From positions 3,658,001 through 3,722,000 of the forward strand of contig JAIUCV010000089.1 of the NCBI GenBank assembly GCA_026724425.1: a DNA stretch of 64,000 nucleotides. Direction: 5' to 3'. The position numbers and the translations under genes were made by a program. The notes under the pieces were generated by a model, which was not told where the DNA came from, did not search any database, and saw only the letters and a program-made list of their open reading frames with translations. Shown here one piece after another: positions 11,901-23,863 of the stretch. This DNA comes from Erythrophleum ivorense. Its lineage: Eukaryota; Streptophyta; Magnoliopsida; Fabales; Fabaceae. The first letter of the stretch is position 1, and every line of letters begins with the position of its first letter.

Positions 11901-14900
11901 GTTTGGAGTTCCCAATTCAAACTCCCCTTCCCTTGAAATTTGACAAATCTGGAGGAGATGCATCTGTTTAGCATTTAGCAAGTGTTTGTCCTTCAATTCA
12001 TCATCTTTCAACACTGAAACTTGTTTATCCACCCCAAAAATCTCTTAAAATTTTCCATGCAACATAAAACACAAGAACTGCTGTTTAAAGTCCCATAGAA
12101 CTTTGCCCAATGTTGAGAACCATTGCATCCCGAAAATCATATCATAGCCACCTAATTCCATGATAAAAAAATCAGCTTCAAAAATTTCACCATGCATACT
12201 CCATTGAAGCTGTAAACATTTGGTATTTATTACAATTTGTTCCCTGCTAGCTATTGACACCTTTGTCTCTGTTGCAAACTGATTTTTGAGTTTCAACCTC
12301 CTTGCTACAGTTGCATCCACAAAGTTGTGACTGCTCCTTGTATCTAAAAGTATCATAATGGCCTGCTTTTTTATCATTCCTTCTACTTTCATCGTTGTGT
12401 GCATTGTTGATTCCACTATAGAGCAGCTTATAGCATTCAAGGAAATTCTTGGTGGTATTTCATCTCTACTCTCCTTAGTCCCTGTCATTACTATATCAAT
12501 CTCCATGGTACCTTCAGTTTCCTCTTCCTCCACCACAATCATGAAGTGCTGGGAGTTCTGACATTTATGATTAAAGCTATACTTTTCAGGGCACCAATAG
12601 CAAAGCCCCTTTCGTCTCCTTTCATTCATCTTTCTTTTAGTAAGCTGTTTAACAGCTTTCTTATTGGTGTTCTTTGATTTTGGTGGAAAAGAGTTCGCTG
12701 TAGATTCCTTTTCTGAGGCTGTGGTATTTCTATCTGAAGTATATGGAATTTTGGTTTTTGTATGGTGATGAAACTGAATGAGTATAAGGTTTGGGAATCA
12801 ATTGAGTGGTAGGATAGGTAATAAAGGTTTGGGTTTTCTTCGAGTCTACTAGAGTTTGACCTTTGGGTCTTCTTCGAGTCTACTAGAGTTTGACCTTGCA
12901 TAGCATGGACAGATGCTTCTTGCAGACATGCCAAGTACATCGTATTAGAGAGAGAACCAGGTATGAACATCCTTACTAGTTCCTCTGGCAACTCGATTTT
13001 AGCCAGCAACTCCTCAAATCACTCCTCGTACTGGCTCACTGCCCGTCTTGCTTTAAATTCTTCAATTCAGACACAGGATCCACTTAAAGAATTTCTCCAA
13101 ACCTCTCTTGCAATGCTTCCACATACTCACGCGAGCCTATCTCTCCGATTTTCTTCCATCTCATAAAATTCTGGTGCCACTATAATGCTCTCCCTTCTAA
13201 GTGGAGGCTTATCAGTTGGACTCTCTGATCCAGAGGTGTTTCAATGATGTCAAAGAGTTGTTTACACTTGAATATCCATCCTTTGAAATCAATCCCATTG
13301 AATTTCGGAAATTCGATGCGCACAAACTTTGTCGGAAATTGGTAAGTAGCTGTTTGATTGCCACTATAGGAATCGAACTGCAGATAACAGCTGTTTGATC
13401 ATGCTCCATTCACATTCACTCCTCCAGTCATTCCATTTGCCTTGTCGTTACCGTTCGTCTATAGTTGGATCATCTTTGTAGCCATCTCTGTCATGAGATT
13501 CTTGATTCTCACTATTGACAAATCCATGCAAGAGTAAGCTGTGCAATGCTCATTCAAGTCTGATTTCGTCTGTGATGCATCCTACCCAAGCTCACGGATG
13601 CATTCTGATGTTTGGGTATCCATTTCCAAAATAACCTGGCTCTAATACCTATTCGGTGCAGAGATGAGGGAAAATCTGGTGCTCAATACCTGTACACATT
13701 ATTCAACTTCGAAAAAATCATCCTAGTTCTCCTAAACACTCTTATTTATAACCTATAAGAGTGTTTACTCAATACAGCTAGGTAGTTAGATGTTTAGCTA
13801 CCACTAACAATGCCAACAGATAAATCCCTACCAATAACAGAAATGCAGCAGAAACAATAACAGAACAATAAGCAGTAAAGCTTACGCATAAGAATCTAAC
13901 AATCAACTAACATGTATCAGTGTTAGGTAGAATGTCATGTAGTTTGAGATGTGAATGGTTTTGGCATAAGGATGGGGAGAAGGGTGAGATATAGGAATCC
14001 ATTCTGCATTTACATACGAATTTTTTTACCCCCTCAAATAAAACAAGATATTCTTCCTTTTCTTTTTGCATTGTCGAATTGTCATAGAATATGAATAAAA
14101 TTAGTACTTCTTTTAGTACTTGCTAAAAATCTTTTCTATTTGAGCATACAATCTCTTTTTGTGTGCCCTAAATTTAGTTTGTGCTATAGTTAAATTTATT
14201 CATGGGCCCTTAGTCCTTACTGAATATTGTCTAATTTCCTGGGTATATTTCCTTGCATACTTTATTTAGAGGCTCTGTTTTCTTAATTACCCTACCAGAT
14301 CATGGCAAGTTGATGAATGTTCATATATGTTCTTAACAAATTGCTTTGGTTTCTAAGCCAAAGAAGGAAACAGAAAAAAACATATATACAATGTATTTTA
14401 AGTCTGGTTGGAGAAGTGCCTACTTGTAGGTGGGGTGTGTTCTCATGCTTGTATATCATGCAGGGCACATCTTATGAGAATATGACCATAATTGTCCAAA
14501 ACTATGTGGAGGGCTTAATATCCAAATATCCTTATTGGAACAGAACCTTGGGTGCAGATCACTTTTTTGTCACTTGTCATGATGTTGGTGTAAGGGCAAC
14601 AGAAGGACTTCCACTCCTTGTAAAGAATTCCATTCGAGCTGTATGCTCCCCTAGCTATGATGTTGGATTTATTCCACACAAAGACGTTGCTCTGCCTCAG
14701 GTACTACAGCCATTTGCTCTTCCAGCTGGAGGGAATGATATAGAAAACAGGTGAAGGTTTATAGGAAATATATTCTTACCACTCAGTGATGTTACTTCCT
14801 TATTTGAGCACACATGTTCAGTGTAGGGAATCACTACTTTGTTGTTTAGATGACTTCTGCTCCTGCTATCATTTTTTAATCTTGTTCTTGTTCTTGTTAT

Positions 14901-17674
14901 TGCTTGAGAATGATGTAAGTTACATAATATTTCTCACGATTTATAGATGCTCTTGTCTTGAGCTTGGCCATGTCTGTTAAGTTTCTATAATCCACCGGTT
15001 GCACTTCAGTTACTCATTTTTCTTTTAACCTGGTTTAACAATATCTACCTTGTTCATTATAATGATTTGTTCTTTAGAGCACACAATATTAGTCAAGACA
15101 AGAGTATATGACCTTCCCCATATAGTTATTGTTGATGGGAAAATGTAATGGTTATCACTATGTCACCTCCGTATTGCAAAGAAATACTCTTTTCTGAGTT
15201 CTGGTCATTTGGTGTTGTAATCCTATGCAAGAACTTGAATTTTGATTCATACTATTCTTTGCAACACCAATAGGCCAAATTATATAATGAGCTTCATGTA
15301 AGCCATGTTAATCTCAGATAAATTTCTGCTTGTGGGCATCAATTTCTATGTGGCAGTTCTACCATGAATCAGCAAAACTGCCATCCAGATTCTGGATCAA
15401 CCTGTTAAATTTTTTTTCTCGCATATCCATAATCTTTAGCAATCATTATATCTTTCTTCATGTCACAGAACTTTCCAATTACAGAATCAACCCCATTTTG
15501 TCATGATTCCTATTTCAAAATATAAAATTATTGAAAACTAATCTCCTCTTGGCAACAGCCAATGTTGTCTGCCCTATCATATCTCAATTGAAACTTCTTG
15601 AATGCTCAGAGGATTTATTTATTTATTTATTTTTTTGTTCTCCTCCATGTAGAATCGTAAAACTGGATTCTTAGTCCTAATATCATGAAAGATCTACCAT
15701 TCAGCAGTTCTTGAACATGATGCTCCTCTCCTCTGCTTGTGCTTCTATTTACAGCACATTTTAGTCAATGGTGTAAATTGAGATTTCCAAAATAATGGGA
15801 AAGAAACAATAATCAATTTTCTTGCTTCTAGATCAAGAGAATTTGTAAAGTTACCTATAATTTTTAGGCAAGACCGCAAGCTATTGGACGCGAAATGCCA
15901 GAAATTAATACTTCAAACAACATAACTTATAGGGATCCTCAGTAAACTCATTTTGTGAACTCAATAAGCAATGCTTGTACATGTATATATAGTTTTTGTT
16001 CTGTAAGATGTTAGATAGTGCTTCTACACATATAATTCTATCCGAAATTTTACTTTTATATATATGAACATTGCAGGACAAATCTTGGTTTCTGGGCTGG
16101 TCATCGAAACTCCAAAATTAGAGTTATTCTTGCACGTGTATGGGAAAATGACACAGAACTTGATATTTCAAACAACAGAATTAGTAGGGCTATTGGGCCT
16201 CTGGTATACCAGAAAAGATTCTACAATAATAAGTTTTGCATATGCCCCGGAGGTTCACAGGTCAATAGTGCTCGAATTGCTGACTCTATCCATTATGGAT
16301 GCATTCCTGGTAAGAGCGTTCCTTTCTGATTGTTTTTGTTTTATTTTATAGTTGCATATTAAACACTGTAAAACCACATGCCTACCTGACAAAGCAAGTA
16401 TGTATAAACTGAATACCTATATGGATGAGGTAGGGAAGATTTATCTTGCATCCTTCCATTTATCTAAAATTGGAGTTAGATATTATGAATCCTTTGCACT
16501 CACATTTAAATATTAGTGACAAATTTATATTAAGAAACATTATCTAGACTGAATCGGCTCCCAAGACAGGAGTCACATTGGCGTGTGATACAATAAAGCA
16601 TCTGAAAACTGGTGATTTCAGAACCAATTAATTTGTAGCACATGGTTTAATATGAAAAAGAAGATTTCATAATTGAAGGATGTTATGAATGAGTGCAACT
16701 TCTGTTGAAGAGTGGAGGGGTTGAGGTGGGCCACAGGAAGTGTCTTGGGCTGAATTATAGGGCCTTCCCCTAACTCCACCACCTCAATCACCTTAGTTAT
16801 GGCCAGGAAGCTTGCATCTTCTTATCCCTAGCTATGCGGAAGGGAATTATTGCATTTGTGGACGACAATACAGCCAAAATTTAGGTTGTATTTTCTATGT
16901 ATTTTTTATGCCCGCTCATGTAAACACTACCATAACAAATTAGATTTACACTTATAGCCCCATTATGCCATGTGACCGCAAAAGCAGCTGTCTTATTATG
17001 AGTGACGTTTGAATTATAAGGTTGAAGAGAATATATCTAAGTATCGCCTTTTTGGATGGGATTTTATGTCTGACGATACCTTGTAATTGATCTGACGTTG
17101 AATTGTTTTTGCAGTGATATTGTCAAATTACTACGACCTGCCTTTTAATGATATTCTTGATTGGAGTAAATTCTCTGTCATACTCAAGGAGAGTGATGTT
17201 TATCAGCTTAAGCAAATCCTCAAAAACATATCCTATGCAGGGTTTGTTGCACTTCATAAGAATGTAGTAAAGGTGAGAGTTTTGGCATAACTTTATTGGG
17301 AACTTATATATTAATTATCATTGTTTTCGGCACTCTATGAGCTATTTTGGTGTGTGTGCATGTGTAGAAAGCAAAAGTCTTCAAATTTCTATTTTGTTTC
17401 ATATCATTATTAATCTTGTTCAAAGTAACTGAATTCAGAGTGAGAATAGAAATCAAGAGAATGCGCTTGAAACACTTTATTATTGGTAATTGATAGGATT
17501 TTTCGTTGCCTATTGAATCATTTAATTGCGTGGAAGGAACTAACAAGAAAGTTGGGTGATGTGTATTATCAGGTTCAGAGACACTTCCATTGGAATTCGC
17601 CCCCCATCAGTTATGATGCATTCCATATGGTTATGTATGACCTATGGTTGCGCCACCATGCGATCAAATACTGA
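5971..17674 (+). CDS. Exostosin-family (GT47) glycosyltransferase, six exons, 414 aa
   Basis: Probable Golgi type II membrane glycosyltransferase of family GT47 (Arabidopsis At4g38040-like); donor and acceptor are not known from sequence. Exons read from splice sites and frame: 5971-6117, 6207-6524, 14464-14750, 16077-16309, 17115-17272, 17573-17674; phases agree at every junction and there is no internal stop. Residues 1-25 look cytosolic, about 26-45 (SLLLLAILTLLSFTYLAI) form the membrane anchor, then a short stem with a Glu run (about 66-71). The exostosin domain follows: FKVYIYPDGDP (about 91), DPDQAHLFFIPIS (about 136), GADHFFVTCHDVG (about 180), FWAGHRNSKIR (about 254), FCICPGGSQVNSARIADSI (about 314) and GCIPVILSNYYDLPF (about 334), the putative nucleotide-sugar site. 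The start is the ATG at 5971; an ATG six bases upstream meets a stop at once. Length is near the family norm (about 400-430). Intron 2 is 7.9 kb because of nested retroelements; intron 4 contains the breakpoint of a segmental duplication. Confidence 0.9.
6617..7040. repeat. Two-copy ~211-bp tandem repeat in GT47 intron 2
   Basis: GACATGCTCTAAGCCTGC occurs at 6662 and again at 6873. Around it the two units share AGAAAATGTC-ACCTTTGAGTTTTGC, GCATTCAGTTAG, AAAGGTTGACAATGAT and AGATATGACAAT in the same order. The copies have diverged by scattered substitutions and small indels. Non-coding; probably a local duplication older than the retroelement insertion just downstream. Confidence 0.85.
7124..7384 (-). 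repeat. 3' LTR of the reverse gypsy element
   Basis: 261 bases beginning TGGTACAGAGATGAGGG and ending CACGTATCA on the + strand. It matches 13654-13919 throughout, with scattered substitutions and a small indel around 7222 (CTTATAACATATAAG against a longer form). A C-rich tract (G-rich polypurine tract on the minus strand) follows at about 7389-7401. Confidence 0.9.
7429..8785 (-). pseudogene. Retroelement integrase and chromodomain-like tail (decayed)
   Basis: Read on the minus strand. The HHCC zinc-binding region appears at about 8785-8560 (HLGMTATYRKI; FVRQCPTCH) and is duplicated. The core begins YGMDFIIDLPKS and ILVVVDFFGRLITL at about 8480-8390, and its later part is the frame 8227-7904 (SSAYHPQTDGQ; WLPSAELWDNTSYHSS; SPFEVVYVTTPPVHFPY). 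7659-7429 ends with VFIQWKHASREDATWE and IQQQFPNF, the pattern of the C-terminal chromodomain-like region of plant chromoviruses. Several frameshifts and stops separate these pieces, so no functional product is expected. Confidence 0.85.
8554..8880. repeat. 167-bp tandem duplication inside the integrase region
   Basis: The stretch from ATTGTCTCACAAATTCCC at 8554 recurs at 8721, offset 167, and similarity continues through CCAGTAAAATAATGGCAGCAATT, TGTAGCTGTCATGCCT and ATGATGTAACAGCTCCATG. The second copy ends near 8870. The copies differ at several positions, so the duplication is not recent. It repeats the zinc-binding module of the integrase. Confidence 0.9.
10194..10578 (+). repeat. 5' LTR of the nested element
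   Basis: Starts TAATGG and ends ACATCA, so the usual TG is TA on the left. Contains the TATA-like CTATAAATATAAACC at about 10442-10456, a plausible promoter for the element's transcript. Confidence 0.88.
10582..10594 (+). other. Primer-binding site of the nested element
   Basis: TGGTATCAGAGCA, complementary to the 3' end of plant initiator tRNA-Met, the usual primer for plant LTR elements. It lies three bases inside the 5' LTR and fixes the element's orientation as forward. Confidence 0.9.
10833..11111 (+). CDS. Short ORF inside the nested element, 92 aa, unrecognised
   Basis: An open frame starting MDHRFNKLRSAISQLC, acidic in its second half (DIDDDSSIIGFEEQLEV). It has no domain I recognise. 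Position just after the primer site would suit a leftover of gag, but the similarity is not enough to claim it. No pol motif follows. It may not be translated. Confidence 0.3.
   Translation: MDHRFNKLRSAISQLCIQITNKNLEELKVEKEYRQGPKVLKEDILIESDVIIVEPLDCPLDIDDDSSIIGFEEQLEVNLRCEEINSDQQFEV
11326..11719 (+). repeat. 3' LTR of the nested element
   Basis: 394 bases, preceded by the purine tract ACCAGGGGAGAA. It differs from the 5' LTR by scattered substitutions and by a C-rich/T-rich expansion near 11661-11680. Confidence 0.88.
12045..13560 (-). pseudogene. Retroelement gag, zinc-knuckle and protease (decayed)
   Basis: On the minus strand, 13409-13050 carries gag motifs in shifting frames (GIDFKGWIFKC; LISLHLEGRALQWHQ), resembling the gag remnant at 2367. 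The frame 12629-12045 has a zinc-knuckle-like CYWCPEKYSFNHKC followed by a retropepsin-like domain: the active-site region reads LLDTRSSHNFVD, where a Gly is expected after Asp-Thr/Ser, and the downstream motif reads GYDMIFGMQWFSTLG. The gag part is heavily interrupted by stops. Confidence 0.8.
13636..13650 (-). other. Primer-binding site of the reverse gypsy element
   Basis: The minus strand reads AGGTATTAGAGCCAGG, close to the plant initiator tRNA-Met complement TGGTATCAGAGC with changes. It lies directly inside the LTR at 13654-13919, confirming leftward orientation. Confidence 0.75.
13654..13919 (-). repeat. 5' LTR of the reverse gypsy element
   Basis: 266 bases, CGGTGCAGAGATGAGGG to CATGTATCA on the + strand, homologous to 7124-7384. 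The first base is C where the other LTR has T, so the terminal TG is lost here. Confidence 0.9.
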
Positions 17675-20531
17675 TACATTACACCTTAATTCATTCTCAT
17701 TTTGTATACTCACAACAGTTTTAGCAACCAAAACATTGTACATAGTACTATACTTTTCCTAATGTATTCCTGCACAGTAGCCAATGGAGGTTTTGATTAG
17801 TTTGTTCTCAATAATTTAGGACTCCTCCCTTTTCATGCCTATAATTTATATATCTCTCTATTTTTTTCTTGTCTACTTTGTTGTCTAACTCAGATTTGTT
17901 GTGAAAACGTTTTGCTTGTAGAGTCTCAGTTAGGAATCTTTGGGTAGTGAAATCAGTTTTTAGTACATAAAAGGTGAAGGAAATATATTCATAAAGAAAA
18001 TGAAAAAAGTGATTTTGAAAAGAAAAATGATTTTTATACCCTTATTTTAAAATATAATAAAAAAAAATTAAGTAATAATAACAATAATGTAATAGATCTT
18101 GTACAGGTGTAATGTAAAAGAATTATGTTTATGGAATTTATACTAAAGGAGCTATTAAATTATTAATGTGATTGAGGTAGTTCAATGTTTGTCAACTTAC
18201 TAATGAATTATGAATTAATCTAACAAAAATAATTGTCTTCAAAAATATTGTCTTAATCTGATCCCTTGCCTCAGTCTTCCCATAATGGTGTCCAAGTGAA
18301 ATTGAAATCCAAGGATCTATAGTTTTATCCATATTTAAACGTTCAACTTGATGCTTAATCCTGTACTGGTTTTGGTTGGGCAATGACATTCAATGGGTGT
18401 TTACTTCCATGTTTAACCAAAGGTTTGTTTGGGAGTTTATGGAATAAAATAAACGAGATAATGAAGGAGATGAAAGTTTATAAGGAAACTCCCAAAAGAA
18501 ATTCCACTGGGGGCTAAAGAGACAAGGATCTTCCCTCCTTTTTTATTTGGGGTTAAATCTCTTGTTCTCCAATCAGACAATTGTAAGAAGCCTAATAGTC
18601 AGACGAGATAGAAGCATGGTGGCAATGGATTTGAAGCAAATTGTGTAGAGTGAACGAGATGAACTCTATTCACTACTGCAGTTCAATAGAGGAATGATGG
18701 CAGGATTCTCAATCTAGAGTGATTAATTAAAAGTTTCAAAGAAAATAGTATTGGTAATTTATTAACATTGATAAACGGAGGATGAGATTTTCATAGTTTT
18801 ATACAGTATGAGATATTATTTAAAATAGCGTTATTCTTCCCTTCTAATTTCTTAAATGATACTAGGCAATTCTGATGCTTTATTGCTTGTATATCAATCA
18901 CGAACATTTTAGATACATTTTGACATTCAAAGTATTTAAAATGAAGATGATAATATATCAAATAAGTCTCAACAGATATCCTCAAGTAGCTTCTAACTTT
19001 TGTCTTGGAGATTAAAAAACAAAACTTTTAAATTTTTCCTTTTATATAAGTATTGAGCAAACAAGCCATTCAACGTTATTCGTTTGTCGTTTTTAAAGTC
19101 AAGTTAATTCCATGGAACACGATTCTTCTTGGCCCATCTAATATTTGAGATTTCAAAACTTGAAAGGAATAATATTGGGCCTAAAGTATTGCACCAACTT
19201 GCGTAGAAATGACTCTGAGATATGATGTGAGAATTTTTTTCGGAAGAATATTTTAGCTATAATTCAGGAAGTATGCATTTTACCCTTTTAAATACTTGAG
19301 AACATTTATAATTTATAAAACATTTATATCTATACATATATAAAAGAATAAAACTTCATTTTAGTCTCTCAGAGATAAAATATTTTTTAATTTAATCCTT
19401 CATATAATTATTTTATTAATATAATTTCTCACATATAAAATATTTCTTAATTTAATTTTTCATAAATTTTTTAATTCGATATTTTATAAATGAATATTTT
19501 TTTAATTTTTTCTCTTATAAATAAAATTATTATTAATAATATCTTTTTATCAATCTACTCTAAATAAAATTAATAATAGAATGATAAAAATTATTATTAA
19601 TAATCTATAAATATATATATATATATATATTACATGTCATACATCTTTTAATTTCTTTAATTTATATCATACTTAGTTTTCTTTATAAATTTTTAAAATA
19701 TTTAAAAATAATAATTTTTTTGCTTTGGCCTGACAAATATAAGATGTTTGCTTAGCAAAAATCACGTAGATTTTTAGGTGTAAAAATATGGGCAACACTA
19801 CGTCAATATGTGATTGCACACGTTAATTTGATGGACACACGAATAACGTGTCCTATTGTCATCTAGGCTCCTGTGGTTTTCGTTTTTCTTCTCTTATTAA
19901 CTACGAACAATTCCCTTGTTTTGACCATAGAAAAATCACAATAAATACAAAAATAACCGGCGACGGCACGGGTTAAATTTTTAATAATAAGAAAATCGTG
20001 GACCTGTGAAAGAGAGATAATTGACATAGGGAAATTTCTATTTAATATCTCATTTTCTTGGCATGTCTTCAGCACTAAGAATGGTAGACTTTTCCTTTTT
20101 TTTTAACCCAAAAACTAAAACATTATTCCTTGTTTCTCCTTGACTCACCGTGATAAATATTCTAAAAAGCCATCATGTTCCAAGACTTTCCCTTTCCTTG
20201 ACCCTGACCAGATGAATTCTTCATGCACTATACTACAAAAATCACCCTTGACTGCGAAAATTTATTCTAATCGTCTCTTCCCGGCATTGACTTGCAGAGC
20301 ATTTTCCCTATTTGGTGGCTTCTCCAGATTTGTTAAATCCCGTTAATGGCGCTGTGTCCCAAACTTTAGTAAACACAATTTTATATAAATTAAATATTAG
20401 TAAATTACAGATACTGAGTGGAATTATAATAATAACAAAGACGACTGTTTCATACGATAGTCTTATATATACATTTTTTATATTTTACACGTCATGATAT
20501 AAATTATCATAATATTCAAAATTTTTACATT

Positions 20532-21020
20532 TACTATAATAATAAAAAATTGTTAAGGAAAGTATAGATGTAGTATTTTTTATTTTTGGTGTGACACACA
20601 TATATCTTGGATGCAGCATAATAATACTAAAAATATAAGACTAAATTGATAATTATTCATGCATTTATGAACCAATCAGTACAAATTGATAATTATATAT
20701 GTGCTGGCAATTAATTGATAAGTTCAAATGTTAATGAATATATGGAAGCAGCCGTTAAATATTTATATTTTGCTTTGACTATAATAATAAAAAGTTGTTA
20801 AAGAAAGTATATATTTAGTGTTTTCATATTTGGTGTGACACACAAATATCTTGGATGCAGCATAATAATATTAAAAATATAAGACTAAATTGATAATTAT
20901 TTATGTATTTATGAACCGTTCAGTACAAATTGATAATTATATATGTGCCGGCAATTAACTGATAAGTTCAAATGTTAATGATATATGGAAGCAGCCGTTA
21001 AATATTCATCTTTTGCTTTG
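20532..21020. repeat. Two-copy ~246-bp tandem repeat in block A
   Basis: ACTATAATAATAAAAA begins at 20532 and again at 20778. Both units contain GGTGTGACACACA, TATCTTGGATGCAGCATAATAATA, CAGTACAAATTGATAATTATATATGTGC and GGAAGCAGCCGTTAAATATT in order. Block B has only one copy (about 35008-35262), so the duplication arose after A and B separated, or one copy was lost from B. Confidence 0.9.
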
Positions 21021-21400
21021 ACTAATTTAATTATGAAGATGGAATAGGCTGCCACCAAACTTGAGGATCAATAAAACTTGCCGCATCTCTACGGCAGCCG
21101 AACCCAAAACCGAACATCTTCTGAGATTATTCCAATGTCTATATGTAGGTGCTCTTTGATATATAAGAAGTTTTTTAATCGATTGAAACATAAGATATTT
21201 GAATTAATAAATATAAAAATTTTGAAATTTATGTTTTATATGTTTTAACTAATAAAAAAATGATGATTTGTAAACGCACACTAAGCGTTAAAAATTGAAT
21301 CGGATTACATGTTCATTTATACTACGAAGAATTATCTTCCAAGTTCAAAAAGTTATGCTGAGCCATACCGGCCTGTTCTGATAGTCAGAAGGTGAAGAGA

Positions 21401-23863
21401 GTTATAATTTTAATTTATACAACCTACTGCTCTAACTAAAAAATTTTAAATTTTGTTATGACAACAATAATAATTAAATATAACTTTCTTTGCTATAAAT
21501 ATAGGTAATTTCTGTTTCAAAGTAGTGCTTGTTACATGTCCTTATATAGGTAATACATTTTAAGCGTAAATTAATTATTTTTATTTTTATTTCTTTAAAT
21601 ATTTAAATTACAAAACTCTCTCTTTTATTTTGTGTGCAAAAACATATCTAAGCAATATATTTTAAAGGTAAATTACTCTCTCCTTTCATATGAAATGCTT
21701 AAATTATACCATTTTCTATTTTAAAATATACATAAGCCTTTCATCAAATCAAAAAATAACCAAAATAAAATTATATTAATTTCTTTTTATTAAAAATATA
21801 TGTATTTCTTAAATAATATAACTAATTTTGTGTTAAAAAATATAATTTTGATTTATTCTAAAATTTATTAAATTTATGATAATGTGTAAGAGAGCTATAA
21901 TTTTAATTTATACAATCCACTGCTCTCACCAAAAAGCTTAAATTTCTGTTATGACAACAATAATAATTAGATATGACTTTTTTCGCTATAAATATAGGTT
22001 ACTTCTTTTTCAAAACTACGCTTCCTACATGCCCTTACATAGGCAATATATTTTAAGCGTAAATTAATTATTTTTATTTTTATTTCTTTAAATATTTAAA
22101 TTACACAACTCTCTCTTTTATTTTGTGTGCAAAAACATATCTAAGCAATATATTTTAAAGGTAAATCACTCTCTCCTTTCATATGAAATGCTTAAATTAT
22201 ACTATTTTCTATTTTAAAATATATATAAGCCTTTCATCAAATAAAAAATAACCAAAATAAAATTATATTAATTTCTTTTTATTAAAAATATATGTATTTC
22301 TTAAATAATATAACTAATTTTGTGTTAAAAAATATAAATTTTGATTTATTCTAAAATTTATTAAATTTATGATAATGTGTAAAAGAGCTATAATTTCAAT
22401 GTATACAACCCATTGCTCTGATCAAAAAGTTTAAATTTTTGTTATGACAACAATAATAATTACATATGACTTTCTTCGCTATAAATATAGGTTACTTCTT
22501 TTTCAAAGCCGCGCTTCCTATATGCCCTTACATAGGTAATACATTTTAAGCGTAAATTAATTATTTTTATTTTTATTTCTTTAAATATTTAAATTACACA
22601 ACTCTCTCTTTTATTTTGTGTGCAAAAAAATATCTAAGCGAAATATTTTAAAGATAAATTACTCTCTCCTTTCATATGAAATGCTTAAATTATACCATTT
22701 TCTATTTTAAAATATATATAAACCTTTCATCAAAACAAAAAATAACCAAAATAAAATTATATTAATTTCTTTTTATTAAAAATATATGCATTTCTTAAAT
22801 AATATAACTAATTTTGTGTTAAAAAATATAAATTTTGATTTATTCTAAAATTTATTAAATTTATGATAATGTTTAAGAGAGCTATAATTTTAATTTATAC
22901 AACCCACTTCTTTGACCAAAAAGTTTAAATTTTTGTTATGACAACAATAATAATTACATATGACTTTCTTCGCTATAAATATAGGTTACTTCTTTTTCAA
23001 AGCCGCGCTTCCTATATGCCCTTACATAGGTAATACATTTTAAGCGTAAATTAATTATTTTTATTTTTATTTCTTTAAATATTTAAATTACACAACTCTC
23101 TCTTTTATTTTGTGTGCAAAAACATATCTAAGCGATATATTTTAAAGGTAAATTACTCTCTCCTTTCATATGAAATGCTTAAATTATACCATTTTCTATT
23201 TTAAAAAATATATAAACCTTTCATCAAATCAAAAAATAACCAAAATAAAATTATATTAATTTCTTTTTATTAAAAATATATGCATTTCTTAAATAATATA
23301 ACTAATTTTGTGTTAAAAAATATAATTTTGATTTATTCTAAAATTTATTAAATTTATGATAATGTGTAAGAGAGCTATAATTTTAATTTATACAACTCAC
23401 TACTCTGACCAAAAAGCTTAAATTTTTGTTATGACAATAATAATAATAATTATATATGATTTTCTTCGCTATAAATATAGGTTACTGCTTTTTCAAAGCT
23501 GCACTTCCTACATGCCCTTACATGGCAATTCATTTTAAGCGTAAATTAATTATTTTTATTTTTATTTCTTTAAATGTTTAAATTACACAACTCTCTCTTT
23601 TATTTTGTGTGCAAAAACATATCTAAGCAATATATTTTAAAGGTAAATTACTCTCTCCTTTCATATGAAATGCTTAAATTATACCATTTTTTATTTTAAA
23701 AAATATATAAACCTTTCATCAAATCAAAAAATTACCAAAATAAAATTATATTAATTTCTTTTTATTAAAAATATATGTATTTCTTAAATAATATAACTAA
23801 TTTTGTGTTAAAAAATAGAAATTTTGATTTATTCTAAAATTTATTAAATTTATGATAATGTGT
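21401..23863. repeat. Five-copy tandem array of a ~493-bp AT-rich unit
   Basis: Units start at GYTATAATTTYAATKTATAC near 21401, 21894, 22387, 22881 and 23374, spacing 493, 493, 494 and 493. Each contains ATGACAACAATAATAATTA, TCGCTATAAATATAGGTTAC, CATTTTAAGCGTAAATTAAT, ACTCTCTCTTTTATTTTGTG, CTCTCCTTTCATATGAAATG and a shared end AATTTATGATAATGT. No long open frame and no known element signature. The single homologous unit in block B lies at 35978-36473. Confidence 0.95.

Larger units (their letters stand above)
9000..11974 (-). pseudogene. Retroelement reverse transcriptase and RNase H (decayed, interrupted)
   Basis: On the minus strand the RT begins at about 11900 (LPPLRDFDHAIHLNKEKPLS, then PYRYGPL). 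It is cut by the nested element at 10194-11719 and resumes at 10188 with VQEMLNGVI. The conserved Asp-Asp catalytic motif reads FFDDILVYS near 9790; upstream are YFSKLDLR and GYHQIRM (about 9960). RNase H follows in 9547-9254 (HPIAFVSKALS; LSAYEKEL); its usual TDAS motif reads TNAS, so a catalytic Asp appears lost. GRETPVADALSRF near 9060 marks the end of RNase H. Multiple stops and frameshifts are present. Confidence 0.85.
7124..13919 (-). mobile_element. Ty3/gypsy LTR retrotransposon with chromodomain-like end, in GT47 intron 2
   Basis: Both LTRs are recognisable (7124-7384 and 13654-13919), with a minus-strand order of gag, zinc-knuckle and protease, reverse transcriptase, RNase H, integrase, then a chromodomain-like tail, the order of plant Ty3/gypsy chromoviruses. 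A primer-binding site lies inside the right LTR and a G-rich tract inside the left LTR, so transcription was leftward, antisense to GT47. All reading frames are broken. By eye the LTRs agree at roughly nine of ten positions, so the insertion is old. I could not find a convincing target-site duplication. The element is split at 10194-11719 by a younger LTR element. GT47 is intact around it, so it should be spliced out with the intron. Confidence 0.9.

Noticed and set aside
7119..13924. Target-site duplication for the outer gypsy element
   Set aside because: The five bases on each side (ACATC and GTGTT) do not match, so none is claimed.
21401..23863. CRISPR-like regular repeats
   Set aside because: Units are 493 bases and contiguous without unique spacers, in a plant nuclear genome; it is a tandem array.
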